A DNA stretch of 40,323 nt from Rhodospirillales bacterium (lineage in GTDB: Bacteria; Pseudomonadota; Alphaproteobacteria; Acetobacterales; Acetobacteraceae), in contig JANYDF010000063.1 of the NCBI GenBank assembly GCA_025359905.1, positions 1-40,323 of the forward strand, in the 5' to 3' direction. Shown one piece after another: positions 7,268-15,221 of the stretch. Both the position numbers and the translations under genes were made by a program. Position 1 is the stretch's first letter. Each line of letters begins with the position of its first letter. The notes beneath the pieces are model-generated. The model was not told the origin of the DNA. It did not search any database and saw nothing but the letters and a program-made list of their open reading frames with translations.

Positions 7268-8365
7268 GTGCGCATCGTACTCATCCATCCGAATTATCAC
7301 TCCGGCGGCGCTGAGATCGCGGGGAATTGGCCGCCGGCTTGGGCAGCCTATCTCACCGGGGCGTTGAAGTCGGCTGGCTATACCGATGTGCGCTTCATCG
7401 ACGCGATGACCAACAACCTGACCGACGAGCAACTCAGCGCCCAGTTGGCCGAGGCGAAGCCGGACATCGTCGGCGCCACCTGCATCACGCCGTCGATCTA
7501 CAAAGCCGAACGCGCGTTGCAGATCGCCAAGCAGATGTTCCCCAGCGCGGTGACGATCCTCGGCGGCATTCATGCGACTTTCATGTATCAGCAGGTGCTG
7601 AGCGAAGCGCCGTGGATTGACGTGATCGTGCGCGGCGAGGGCGAGGAAATCCTGGTCGAGCTGGTGCAAGCCATCGATCGAGGCCGCTGGCCGTTGGACC
7701 GGCATTCCATCAAGGGTTTGGCGTTCCTCGACGGCACGCAGATCGTCGCCAGCCCGGCGGCGGCGACGGTGAAAAATCTGGATGCCATTACCCCGGATTG
7801 GGGCATTCTGGAGTGGTCGAAGTACAAGTACATCCCGCTGAACTGCCGGGTCGCCATTCCGAGCATGGCGCGCGGCTGCCCGTTCACCTGTTCGTTCTGC
7901 TCGCAGTGGAAGTTCTGGCGCGACTATCGCATTCGTGACCCGAAGAAGGTGGCCGAGGAAATTCAGGAACTGCACGATAAGTATGATGTGAAATTTTTTA
8001 TTCTGGCCGATGAAGAACCAACAATTAACCGTAAGAAATTTATCCAGTTCTGTGAGGAACTGATCGCGCGCGGTTTGCACGAAAAGGTTTTGTGGGGCAT
8101 CAACACCCGCGTGACCGATATTCTACGCGACGTCGAATATTTGCCGCTGTATCGCAAGGCCGGGCTGATCCATGTTTCGCTCGGCACCGAAGCGGCGGCG
8201 CAATTGAAGCTCGACCGCTTCAATAAGGAAACCAAGGTCGCCGGCAACAAGCGCGCCATTCAGTTGTTGCGTGAAGCGGGCATCGTGGTGGAAGCCCAGT
8301 TCATCGTTGGCCTCGAAAACGAGACCAAGGAGACGCTGGAAGAAACCTACCGGATGTCGCAGGAC
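7268..8365 (+). pseudogene. bchE: bchE remnant: N-terminal two-thirds of anaerobic Mg-protoporphyrin IX monomethyl ester cyclase
   Basis: BchE is the B12- and radical-SAM-dependent enzyme that forms the isocyclic ring of bacteriochlorophyll without oxygen. The start is GTG 7268, behind GGGGAG, and the first residues [20 protein letters not shown] are near-diagnostic. The B12-binding region (about 1-140) and the radical SAM core are intact, with the cluster cysteines C204, C208 and C211 in [10 protein letters not shown] followed by [17 protein letters not shown]. Homology stops at about residue 366 (ETYRMSQD), where ~200 C-terminal residues are missing and the sequence jumps into bchJ in a different frame. 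The open frame runs on to 8863 but the extra 165 residues are meaningless. The enzyme is presumably inactive, though its promoter looks preserved. Confidence 0.9.
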
Positions 8366-8673
8366 TGTTGGCGACCCGGGCCTTCGTGCCTGCCATTCGT
8401 GCCCATGCCTGGACCTTTGCAGGCGCCGGCCGGTTTACCGCAATGGCCGGCCGTCCAACGGTGTTCGAAATCGCGGACAATCCGCTCTGCGCCGGCGAGC
8501 GTGCCACGTCTGCGGTGTGCGCGTGGCACGCAGCCGTGTTTCAGCGCCTGTTTCAGGCCCTCGTATCGCCGAATTGCTGCGCGGTTGAAACCGCCTGCGC
8601 GGCCTGCGGTGCTGCCGCCTGCCGCTTCGAAGTCGACTGGCGCGCTACCACGACTCACGCCCCAGCGGCTTGA
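8366..8673 (+). pseudogene. bchJ: bchJ remnant: C-terminal V4R domain
   Basis: The frame beginning [18 protein letters not shown], continuing through [51 protein letters not shown], and ending at TGA 8673, is the C-terminal half of a BchJ-type 4-vinyl reductase domain (V4R) protein. BchJ is a bacteriochlorophyll-synthesis accessory protein whose gene follows bchE in purple bacteria. About 100 codons survive. The N-terminal half is absent and the frame differs from that of bchE, so read-through would not make a fusion. A TTG at 8368 could in principle start it, but no ribosome site was kept. A single deletion removing the bchE end and the bchJ start explains the join. Confidence 0.82.
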
Positions 8674-8679
8674 CCCATT

Positions 8680-8754
8680 CGGCCAGATGCGAGTGACCGC
8701 ACGGGCGTGCTCGCCGCCGGCGAGGACGATCCAGAGGGTTTCATGCTTGACCAT
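8680..8754 (-). pseudogene. 5' remnant of a host-attachment-like protein gene
   Basis: From ATG 8754 the minus strand reads [20 protein letters not shown], which resembles the start of 'host attachment' proteins (T/W-I/V-V-x-A-x-GxxAR). The resemblance ends after about 20-25 residues, close to where the bchJ remnant finishes on the other strand. The reading frame continues across bchJ but is not convincing there. The rest of the gene seems to have been lost in the same rearrangement. A FixK-type box lies 90 bp upstream. The call rests on a short stretch and could be coincidence. Confidence 0.4.
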
Positions 8755-8843
8755 GGCTGTATGCTTTCTGGCGGAGGTCCGCCGCATTGCTTCTGGGGCG
8801 GACGGGCCGCCGGTGCAGGATGCGCCGCCGGTCACAATTTGCA

Positions 8844-8857
8844 TTGACCGAGGTCAA
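8844..8857. promoter_or_regulatory. FixK/FNR-type box
   Basis: TTGACCGAGGTCAA is a perfect TTGAC-N4-GTCAA palindrome, the FixK-like variant of the CRP/FNR family site. It is centred 96 bp before ATG 8754 on the minus strand, a fitting distance for activation of the host-attachment-like remnant. For clpS it is only 50 bp before the start codon, less suitable for activation. Confidence 0.6.
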
Positions 8858-8900
8858 CCGTGATACAAGCGCCGCGCCTTGCCACTGGAGGCCGTCCGCC

Positions 8901-9206
8901 ATGAGCGAAAATCAGACCACGCCGCGCACTTTCACCACGGTCAAGGCCGAGCGGCCCAAGCTGTACAAGGTGATCTTGCTGAACGACGACTACACGCCGC
9001 GCGACTTCGTCGTCACGGTGCTGAAGTCCGAATTCCGTATGACCGAGGATCAGGCCAGCGCGGTGATGATCACTGCACATCGCCGGGGGTCCTGCGTGGT
9101 GGCGGTGTTCACCAAGGATGTGGCCGAGACCAAGGCCACGGCTGCCACGGACGCCGCGCGGCGCAACGGGTTTCCGCTGCTGTTCTCCACTGAACCGGAG
9201 GAATGA
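8901..9206 (+). CDS. clpS: ATP-dependent Clp protease adaptor ClpS
   Basis: This 101-aa protein is a normal-length ClpS, the adaptor that hands N-degron substrates to ClpAP. The conserved core is KVILLNDDYTPRDFVVTVL, with the NDDYTP/DFV motif of the substrate pocket, followed by AVMITAHRRGSCVVAVFTKDVAETK. ATG 8901 is chosen because GGAGG lies 12 bp upstream and the family N-terminus starts here; the longer open frame from 8787 has no family support. clpA is not adjacent, so this may be a second, unlinked ClpS of the kind many alphaproteobacteria carry. A repeat element follows the stop. Confidence 0.92.
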   Translation: MSENQTTPRTFTTVKAERPKLYKVILLNDDYTPRDFVVTVLKSEFRMTEDQASAVMITAHRRGSCVVAVFTKDVAETKATAATDAARRNGFPLLFSTEPEE

Positions 9207-9225
9207 GGCGGCGCTCGGACCCCTT

Positions 9226-9397
9226 ATACCAAATCTCTTGGGCGAGAACCCATGATCCATTCAATCGTCATCGCCGGGCTTGACCCGGCGATCCAAGCCA
9301 ACGCTCGGTGTTAGACGCGAGATGCTCTGTGCGGCGCCATGGATTGCCGGGTCAGGCCCGGCAACGACAATGAGTTTTGGTCAGCGAGATTTGGTAT
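9226..9397. repeat. MITE-like intergenic repeat with terminal inverted repeats
   Basis: A ~172-bp element is bounded by ATACCAAATCTC (9226-9237) and its exact reverse complement GAGATTTGGTAT (9386-9397). Inside, 9266-9295 and 9340-9369 form a second, imperfect long inverted repeat. Each contains a short palindrome of the GCCGGG(C/T)TTGACCCGGC type, which is widespread in alphaproteobacterial intergenic repeats. There is no coding sequence. The right end overlaps the first base of the ggt stop codon, so insertion may have defined the present gene end. Confidence 0.75.
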
Positions 9398-11175
9398 TAG
9401 CGCCCCACCGCATAGCCTTGCATCCCGCGCGGATTGGCCCCGGCAAACATTTGCCCATCCCGTTCCAACCGCGCCGCCGATAGCCGCCCCTCGCTCCAAG
9501 GCTCGCCAAGTGCCGCCAGATGGCCGCGCGACAGCAATTCGGCCAGCACGGCGGCTTCGTAACGCCCTTCCAGCACCAGCTTGCCGGGCCGGGCGGCGCG
9601 CGGCCAGAAGCTGCTGGGCCAATGTTCGCTATGGAAACTCGGCGCATCGATGGCTTCCTGGATGCCCATCCGGTGATGCGCCATGCGCAGGAACATGATC
9701 GCCGACCATTGGTCCTGCTGCTCGCCGCCCGGCGTGCCCCACGCCATCCAGCCGTCCCCGTCACGCAGCGCCAGCGACGGCGACAGCGTAGAACGCGGAC
9801 GGCGGCGCGGGCCGAGGCTGGCGGGCAGGCCGGGTTGCAGCCAGAACATTTGCCCGCGCGTGCCCAGCGGGAAACCGAGTTCCGGGATCACCGGCGAGGA
9901 TTGCAGCCAGCCGCCGGACGGCGTGGCGCTGACCATGTTGCCGTGCCGGTCGATCACGTCGATGTGACAGGTGTCACCGCCCACCGCGCCGAGCCGCGCC
10001 ACGGTCGGCTCGCCGACGCCCGGCGCACGGGTCAGCAACGCGGCCCGTTCTGCCGCGTGATGGTCGACATGGACGTGAAATCCGGCGATGGAACCCGGCC
10101 GCAAGTCCAGCGACGCGGTGTCACTGACCAGCGCCAGCCGGGCTTCGTTGTAGCTGTCTGACAGCAGCGTATCGATCGGCACCTGCACGAAGTCGGGGTC
10201 GCCGTAGAACGCTTCGCGGTCAGCGAAGGCCAATTTGGCGCATTCGGTAATAGTGTGCACAAACTCTGCCCCCAGCGGGTCCATCGCGCCCAGGTCGAAC
10301 CCTGCCAATAGCGCCAGTTGTTGCAGGAATGCGGGGCCTTGCGTCCACGGGCCGCACTTCAACACGGTGTAGTCGCCGTATTGATAGTGCACCGGGGTTT
10401 CGACCTGCGCGGCCCAGCGCGCCATGTCATCGCCGGTCAGCAAGCCGCGATGGCGGCGGCCGGATGTATCCAGCACGTGATGCGAGCGGAAGAAGTGGTC
10501 GATGGCATCGGCCACGAAGCCGCGGTACCACGCGTTGCGCGCTGCATCGATCCGGGCTTCCCGGGTCGCGCCGACAGCTTCGCCGAGCAATCGCCGGTAG
10601 GTCGCGGCCAACGTGGGGTTGGCGAACAGCGCGCCGGGCGCTGGCACATTGCCGTGCGGCAGGAACACTGCGGCACTGCTCGGCCATTCTTGCTCGAACA
10701 ATGGCCGCACGCTCTCGATGGTCGCACTGATGCGCGGCACGGTGTGAATGCCGCGCGTGGCATAACCGATGGCGAACGCCAGCACATCGGCCAGTTCCCA
10801 GGTGCCCCAATCGCGCAGCATCACGCACCACGCGTCGAACGCGCCCGGTACGGTTGCGGGCAGCAGTCCGGTGCCGGGGATCAAGTCGAGGCCGAGCGAG
10901 CCGAACCGTGCCAGCGTGGCCGCATCCGGTGCGACGCCTTGTCCGCAAATGGCGCGCGGCGATTTGGCAATGGCGTCGTAAATCAAAATGGACGAATCGC
11001 CGCCGGGTCCGTTCAAGTGCGGCTCGGCGACTTGCAGGACAAATCCGCCCGCCACGGCTGCATCGAACGCATTGCCGCCACGCTCCAGGACTGCCATGCT
11101 TGTCTGGCTGGCGATCCAGTGCGTGCTACCAACCACGCCAAATGTACCGGCGATTTCGGGGCGAGTGGTAAACAT
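9397..11175 (-). CDS. Gamma-glutamyltransferase family protein
   Basis: This 592-aa N-terminal-nucleophile hydrolase of the GGT family would cleave gamma-glutamyl amide bonds, for example in glutathione, after self-cleavage into two subunits. The N-terminal signature is AVLERGGNAFDAAVAGGFVLQVAEP with HLNGPGGD. The predicted autocleavage site is before Thr402 in GGDTCHIDVIDRHGNMVSATPS, and the oxyanion region is WLQSSPVIPELGF. No signal peptide is visible, so a cytoplasmic location is likely, unlike the periplasmic E. coli enzyme. The start at 11175 has GAAGG eight bases upstream. The substrate is uncertain, since several members are amidases or acylases. The gene stands alone, divergent from a membrane protein gene. 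Confidence 0.88.
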   Translation of the reverse strand: MFTTRPEIAGTFGVVGSTHWIASQTSMAVLERGGNAFDAAVAGGFVLQVAEPHLNGPGGDSSILIYDAIAKSPRAICGQGVAPDAATLARFGSLGLDLIPGTGLLPATVPGAFDAWCVMLRDWGTWELADVLAFAIGYATRGIHTVPRISATIESVRPLFEQEWPSSAAVFLPHGNVPAPGALFANPTLAATYRRLLGEAVGATREARIDAARNAWYRGFVADAIDHFFRSHHVLDTSGRRHRGLLTGDDMARWAAQVETPVHYQYGDYTVLKCGPWTQGPAFLQQLALLAGFDLGAMDPLGAEFVHTITECAKLAFADREAFYGDPDFVQVPIDTLLSDSYNEARLALVSDTASLDLRPGSIAGFHVHVDHHAAERAALLTRAPGVGEPTVARLGAVGGDTCHIDVIDRHGNMVSATPSGGWLQSSPVIPELGFPLGTRGQMFWLQPGLPASLGPRRRPRSTLSPSLALRDGDGWMAWGTPGGEQQDQWSAIMFLRMAHHRMGIQEAIDAPSFHSEHWPSSFWPRAARPGKLVLEGRYEAAVLAELLSRGHLAALGEPWSEGRLSAARLERDGQMFAGANPRGMQGYAVGR

Positions 11176-11312
11176 GCGTTATGCCTTCATATTTAATTTA
11201 CCGCGTTAGCAGACTATCGGCGGTTGTTGAATGCCGCGAGGTGGAATTTTCATACAGGGTAATTTAATTCCTTGCTGTTATGTAGCGACCGGCTTCATCG
11301 TGAAGGCGCAAT

Positions 11313-11942
11313 ATGCTGTCCAGGATTGCGGCCATGTGGGCCGACGCAGACCGGCGGGACTTGCTGCGCCGCGTCTCCGAACACGCCGTGCTGTGGTTGA
11401 TCTGGCTGCACACGCCATTGCTGCTGCTTGGCAGCCGGATTGCGCGATATAGCTTTCTAGCGGCGATTGTGGTGTGGGCCATGCTGGCCGCCGCCGGAAC
11501 CGTCTGGCCGGATAGCCGCAGCACCGGGGTGAGGCGTTCTTCGTCTGCAGCGGCGCTGTGGGCGCTGGTGGCGTTGATCGTGCTGGAGACGACCGGCCAG
11601 CAATGGCGCACCGATACGTGCCTGTCGTTCTTCGCCTTGCTCGGCATCGCGGCGGCGTTGCAGGACCACAAAGCGGTGTACATCTCGGCTGGCTTGGTCG
11701 CCCTGCACAATGTTGTGCTGGAGCACGTGCTGCCCGAACCGGGTGCGCTTGCCACACCGGACCCGTGGCAGCCGTTCGTGCTGCTGTTCGAAGCGATTGC
11801 CACAACCTGGGTGCTGACCCGCGCCACGCGCGCGATCACGGCGGCCGAAACGGCATCCGGCATTGCCCGCCAGCCGTGGTTGCGCTGCCCAAGCTGGTGG
11901 CCGCGTTGGCGCTTGTTGCACAAATTCGGGCCCGCCGCATAA
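11313..11942 (+). CDS. Orphan six-helix membrane sensor domain, chemoreceptor-type
   Basis: This 209-aa integral membrane protein has about six hydrophobic segments. It resembles the N-terminal membrane sensor region found in some methyl-accepting chemotaxis proteins and cyclic-di-GMP enzymes. The supporting pattern is HAVLWLIWLHTPLLLLG, then SFFALLGIAAALQDHKAV, then VALHNVVLEHVLPEPG. The HAMP and signalling domain that should follow the last helix is missing: the sequence ends in a basic, tryptophan-rich tail (PWLRCPSWWPRWRLLHKF). It is therefore either a truncated chemoreceptor or a stand-alone sensor. ATG 11313 has GAAGG upstream at seven bases. The identification is by pattern only. Confidence 0.6.
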   Translation: MLSRIAAMWADADRRDLLRRVSEHAVLWLIWLHTPLLLLGSRIARYSFLAAIVVWAMLAAAGTVWPDSRSTGVRRSSSAAALWALVALIVLETTGQQWRTDTCLSFFALLGIAAALQDHKAVYISAGLVALHNVVLEHVLPEPGALATPDPWQPFVLLFEAIATTWVLTRATRAITAAETASGIARQPWLRCPSWWPRWRLLHKFGPAA

Positions 11943-11964
11943 AGCAGGCCCGCATGCGGCTTGA

Positions 11965-12642
11965 TTACCGGCCCAGCGCCACCCGCTCGCTCAGCACAAA
12001 TGCATCGCCCGCCGTGCGCTGGGTGAACACGCAGATATCTGTCACCCGGCGCGGCCCTTCCAGCACATCCTCGAACCACGCCTCGGCTTCGGGGCGGAAG
12101 GCGGCGTGCTCGGCTTCGCTGAGTTTGCGGCTCAGCGTCATGTGGAAGAACCAGGTGGAAAACACATACGGGTAGCCCCAGCGCCGCAAATTGGCGTCCT
12201 CGGCGGCGGCCAGCCCGGCTTTGCGGCGGCGGGCGAGTTCGTCGGCGGTGGGCGGCGCCCGCAAATGATCCACCCCGGCCACGCAGGCATCGGCGCAGGC
12301 TTGCAACGACGTGCTGGATTCAGACTCGGTCAGCGCCAGGAAGCCGAACAGATCGGTCACCACCAGCGGCGGCAAGTTGAACGGGGTGATGCAGGCAGCC
12401 GTCTCGCGGGTCGCGGCGAGGAAATCGGCGGCGCTGACACCGTCGCGCAGCCGCATCGGCGGCTTCAACGTGCAATGAAAACCGTAGCTTGCGGCCTCGC
12501 GGGTCACATCGCGCAAGCCGGGCACCGCAGCCTGCTCCACGTCGCGGTCGCGCGCCGGGTCGCGGCCGAGCCACGTGTTGGCCCGTTCCCACAGTGGATC
12601 GTCCTCGGCCGGCGCGTAGTACAGCGCGACGCGCGCGGTCAT
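11965..12642 (-). CDS. 2H phosphoesterase of the phosphonate locus (DUF1045)
   Basis: This 225-aa protein belongs to the DUF1045 group of 2H phosphoesterases found at the end of alphaproteobacterial phn operons. Two H-x-T catalytic motifs are visible, FHCTLKPP (about residue 70) and FHMTLSRKL (about residue 180). The fold is that of 2',5' RNA ligase/cyclic phosphodiesterases. In this position it may open the ribose 1,2-cyclic phosphate 5-phosphate produced by C-P lyase, a job PhnP does elsewhere; this is inference. The start at 12642 overlaps the phnM stop (ATGA), placing it last in the phnGHIJKLM operon. No phnN or phnP is present in the window. Confidence 0.82.
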   Translation of the reverse strand: MTARVALYYAPAEDDPLWERANTWLGRDPARDRDVEQAAVPGLRDVTREAASYGFHCTLKPPMRLRDGVSAADFLAATRETAACITPFNLPPLVVTDLFGFLALTESESSTSLQACADACVAGVDHLRAPPTADELARRRKAGLAAAEDANLRRWGYPYVFSTWFFHMTLSRKLSEAEHAAFRPEAEAWFEDVLEGPRRVTDICVFTQRTAGDAFVLSERVALGR

Positions 12643-13775
12643 GCCACGCGCTCCGCGCCGCGCCAGACCTGGCGGACGATGGGCAAGCCGTCGAACACCC
12701 GCACCCGCACGCAATCGGCGCGCAGACCCGTCGCCAGCCGTCCCCGGTCGGGCAATTTGCCCATGCGGGCCGGGGTGTCGGTAACCAGCGCGATAGCGTG
12801 CGGCAGCGCGATGGCGCCGCCCTCGACGCTGCGAAACGCGGCTTCCACCAGGGCGGCGGGCACGTAGTCCGACGCCAGCGCATCGACTGCGTGCGCTGCG
12901 ATCAGGTCGGATGCCTTCACGTTGCCGGAATGCGAGCCGCCGCGCACGATGTTGGGCGCCCCGGCGATCACTTCCATTTCCAGCCGTTTCGCCGCCTGCG
13001 CTGCCGCCAAAGTGACGGGGAATTCGCTGATCCGGATGCCGTCGGCGTAATTCTGTTCGATCTCAGCTTCGTCGCGGTCGTCGTGGCTGGCCACCGCCAC
13101 ATCGAGTGCCGCGATCCGGTCCAGCAACACCCGCCGGTTTGGTCCGCGCAGCAATTCGCGCTGGTTGAGCAGATTGCCGATCTGAATCTCGATTTCCATA
13201 TCGCTTCGCCCTTCGCGGCGGCGCAGCGCGCGGAAGCGTTCCATGTCGGCGTACTGGCCGACGCCTGGGGTGTGGTCCATCAGGCTGACCATGCGCACGC
13301 GGTGATGGTCGGCCACCGTATCCATCAACTCCAGCACATCGCGCGCCGGCATCTCGCAGCGCAAATGCAGGAAGTGCTCGCTTTTCAGCAACCCGGTGCC
13401 GGTCAGCGCATCAAGGTCGGCGACGCCGTCGTGAAAGGTGCGGGTGCGGCCCTCGTCGAAGCCGAGGTCGCCGAGGCACAGTGCGTCGAACACCGTGGTG
13501 ACACCGGCGGCGGCGCATTGCGCGTCGTGCGCCAGCATCGCCGAGCGCGATGGCCAGCGGGCGTTCATGCGCGGTTGCACTTGGCGTTCGAGATTGTCGG
13601 TGTGCAGATCGACCACGCCGGGCATCAAATAGTCGCCGTCGAGGTCGCTGGCCGGTGCAACCCGCGCCACGCCGGGTTGCACCTCGGCGATCAGGCCGTC
13701 GCGCAGGACGATACTGCCCAGGATGATCTCATCGCGCAGCACCAGCCGCGCGTTGGTCAGAATGGTCTCGGTCAT
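12639..13775 (-). CDS. phnM: Alpha-D-ribose 1-methylphosphonate 5-triphosphate diphosphatase PhnM
   Basis: This 378-aa amidohydrolase-superfamily enzyme removes pyrophosphate from ribose 1-methylphosphonate 5-triphosphate, giving the substrate of C-P lyase. The metal-binding VDLHTDNLERQVQPR lies at about residues 55-70; further conserved points are SLMDHTPGVGQY, ASHDDRDE, and PNIVRGGSHSGNVKA. The start at 13775 (MTETILTNARLVL) is chosen because residues upstream are not family-like. The gene begins 47 bp inside the end of phnL. A second, clearly different phnM-type gene lies at 19166, beyond the operon. Confidence 0.93.
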   Translation of the reverse strand: MTETILTNARLVLRDEIILGSIVLRDGLIAEVQPGVARVAPASDLDGDYLMPGVVDLHTDNLERQVQPRMNARWPSRSAMLAHDAQCAAAGVTTVFDALCLGDLGFDEGRTRTFHDGVADLDALTGTGLLKSEHFLHLRCEMPARDVLELMDTVADHHRVRMVSLMDHTPGVGQYADMERFRALRRREGRSDMEIEIQIGNLLNQRELLRGPNRRVLLDRIAALDVAVASHDDRDEAEIEQNYADGIRISEFPVTLAAAQAAKRLEMEVIAGAPNIVRGGSHSGNVKASDLIAAHAVDALASDYVPAALVEAAFRSVEGGAIALPHAIALVTDTPARMGKLPDRGRLATGLRADCVRVRVFDGLPIVRQVWRGAERVA

Positions 13776-14448
13776 GCGGGTCCTGTAGCGGCGTGACGGG
13801 GTAGAGCCGGTCGGCAACGGCGTCGCGCACTGCCGCGTCGTGGAAGATGCCCACAATGGCGGTGCCGCGGGCTTTTGCCTCGCGGATCATCCCTATCACG
13901 ATGTCGCGGTTTTCCGCATCAAGGCTGGCGGTCGGTTCGTCGAGCAAAAGCACCGGGCGGGCCGCGATGAAGCCGCGCGCCAAATTGACCCGCTGCTGTT
14001 CGCCGCCGGAAAACGTGGCGGGCGGCAGGCTGTGCAGCCGGGTGGGGATGTTCAGCCGGTGCAACAAGTCCGCCGCCGCCGCACGGTCGCCGCCGCCTGC
14101 TTCGGCGACGATGCCGATGGCCGGCACACGCGGCACCACGCGCAGAAATTGGCTGACATATCCGAGCGTTCTGGCCCGCACCGCCAGCACCGCGCGCGGC
14201 TCGGCGCTGGCAATATCCAGGTCGGCACCGTCGTGGCGCAGCCAGATGTGGCCGCCATCCGCCCGGTAATTGCCGTACAGCATCCGCAGCAGCGTCGATT
14301 TGCCGGCGCCGGACGGGCCGGACAATGCCAGACATTCGCCAGCCGCGACCGAGAACGATACGCCGTCCAGCACCGGAATCGACGTGCCGCCCTGCAAATG
14401 CAGCACGAATGTCTTGCGCAGCCGCTCGGCGGTCAGCATGGCGGTCAT
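13729..14448 (-). CDS. phnL: C-P lyase accessory ABC protein PhnL
   Basis: This 239-aa ABC-type ATPase is a part of the phosphonate-activating machinery (PhnGHIJ with PhnK/PhnL) and is not a transporter subunit. Motifs are Walker A SGPSGAGKSTLLRMLYG, the signature FSGGEQQRVNLARG, and Walker B VLLLDEPTASLD. SIPVLDGVSFSV and TLGYVSQFLRVVPRV are typical of PhnL. The start at 14448 (MTAMLTAERLRKTF) overlaps the phnK stop by ATGA. The frame is open much further upstream only as a shadow of phnK. Confidence 0.93.
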   Translation of the reverse strand: MTAMLTAERLRKTFVLHLQGGTSIPVLDGVSFSVAAGECLALSGPSGAGKSTLLRMLYGNYRADGGHIWLRHDGADLDIASAEPRAVLAVRARTLGYVSQFLRVVPRVPAIGIVAEAGGGDRAAAADLLHRLNIPTRLHSLPPATFSGGEQQRVNLARGFIAARPVLLLDEPTASLDAENRDIVIGMIREAKARGTAIVGIFHDAAVRDAVADRLYPVTPLQDPHDRDHSDQRAAGAAR

Positions 14449-15221
14449 GCTTGCAACACCGAACTGACCAGCAATTGCGTGTAAGGATGGTGCGGATCGT
14501 CGAGCACCTGATCGGTCAGCCCGCTTTCCACCACGCAGCCGCGCTGCATCACCATGATGCGATGCGCCAGCAGGCGCGCCACCGAAAGATCGTGCGTCAC
14601 CAGCACCACGGCGATGTGCAGATTGGCGACCAGCGTGCGGATCAGGTCGAGCAAACGGGCCTGCACGCTGACGTCCAGCCCGCCGGTCGGTTCGTCCATG
14701 AACACCAGACGCGGATGCGTCACCAGCGTGCGGGCGATTTGCAGGCGTTGCAGCATGCCGCCGGAGAAGGTGCGCGGCAGGTCGTCCATGCGCGATGCAT
14801 CGATTTCGACGCGCTCCAGCCAATCCTGCGCGGTGTCGCGAATCCGGCCGTAGTGGCGTGCCCCCTGCGCCATCAGCCGCTCGCCGACATTGCCGCCCGC
14901 CGTCACGCCCAGGCGCAGCGCGTCGCGCGGGTTCTGTCGCACGAAGCCCCAATCCGAACGGTGCAGCGCGCGCAGCATTGGTTCCGGCATGGCGTGTACA
15001 TCGTGCAGCGCGCCCGCCGGGTCGCGGTACCAGGCTACGCCGCGATCCGGGCGCAAGCGGCCGGACAGCACGTCGAGCAGCGTGGTCTTGCCCGATCCCG
15101 ATTCGCCGACAATGGCCAGCACCTCGCCGGGCCATAGCTCGGCGTCGACATTGTCCAGCGCCTGCACCGCGCCGAAGCGCCGCGACAGGCCGCGCGCGGC
15201 CAGCAGCGTGTCATCCGCCAT
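14445..15221 (-). CDS. phnK: C-P lyase ABC protein PhnK
   Basis: This 258-aa ABC ATPase binds the PhnGHIJ core through PhnJ in the known C-P lyase complex. Visible are Walker A GESGSGKTTLLDVLSG, the signature TFSGGMLQRLQIART, Walker B RLVFMDEPTGGLD, and the switch histidine VLVTHDLSV. WGFVRQNPRDALRLGVTAGGNVGERLMA is characteristic of PhnK. The start at 15221 (MADDTLLAARGL) overlaps the phnJ end by 11 bp. The ORF continues upstream over phnJ but without family sequence. Confidence 0.94.
   Translation of the reverse strand: MADDTLLAARGLSRRFGAVQALDNVDAELWPGEVLAIVGESGSGKTTLLDVLSGRLRPDRGVAWYRDPAGALHDVHAMPEPMLRALHRSDWGFVRQNPRDALRLGVTAGGNVGERLMAQGARHYGRIRDTAQDWLERVEIDASRMDDLPRTFSGGMLQRLQIARTLVTHPRLVFMDEPTGGLDVSVQARLLDLIRTLVANLHIAVVLVTHDLSVARLLAHRIMVMQRGCVVESGLTDQVLDDPHHPYTQLLVSSVLQA

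Noticed and set aside
7268-8673. Conclusion that the organism is no longer phototrophic
   Set aside because: Many related phototrophs use the oxygen-dependent cyclase AcsF, and bchJ is dispensable in some. The rest of the photosynthesis cluster is not visible here.
8366-8863. Open frame extending bchE to 531 residues
   Set aside because: The extra residues are the out-of-frame reading of bchJ and the region after it, with no BchE similarity.
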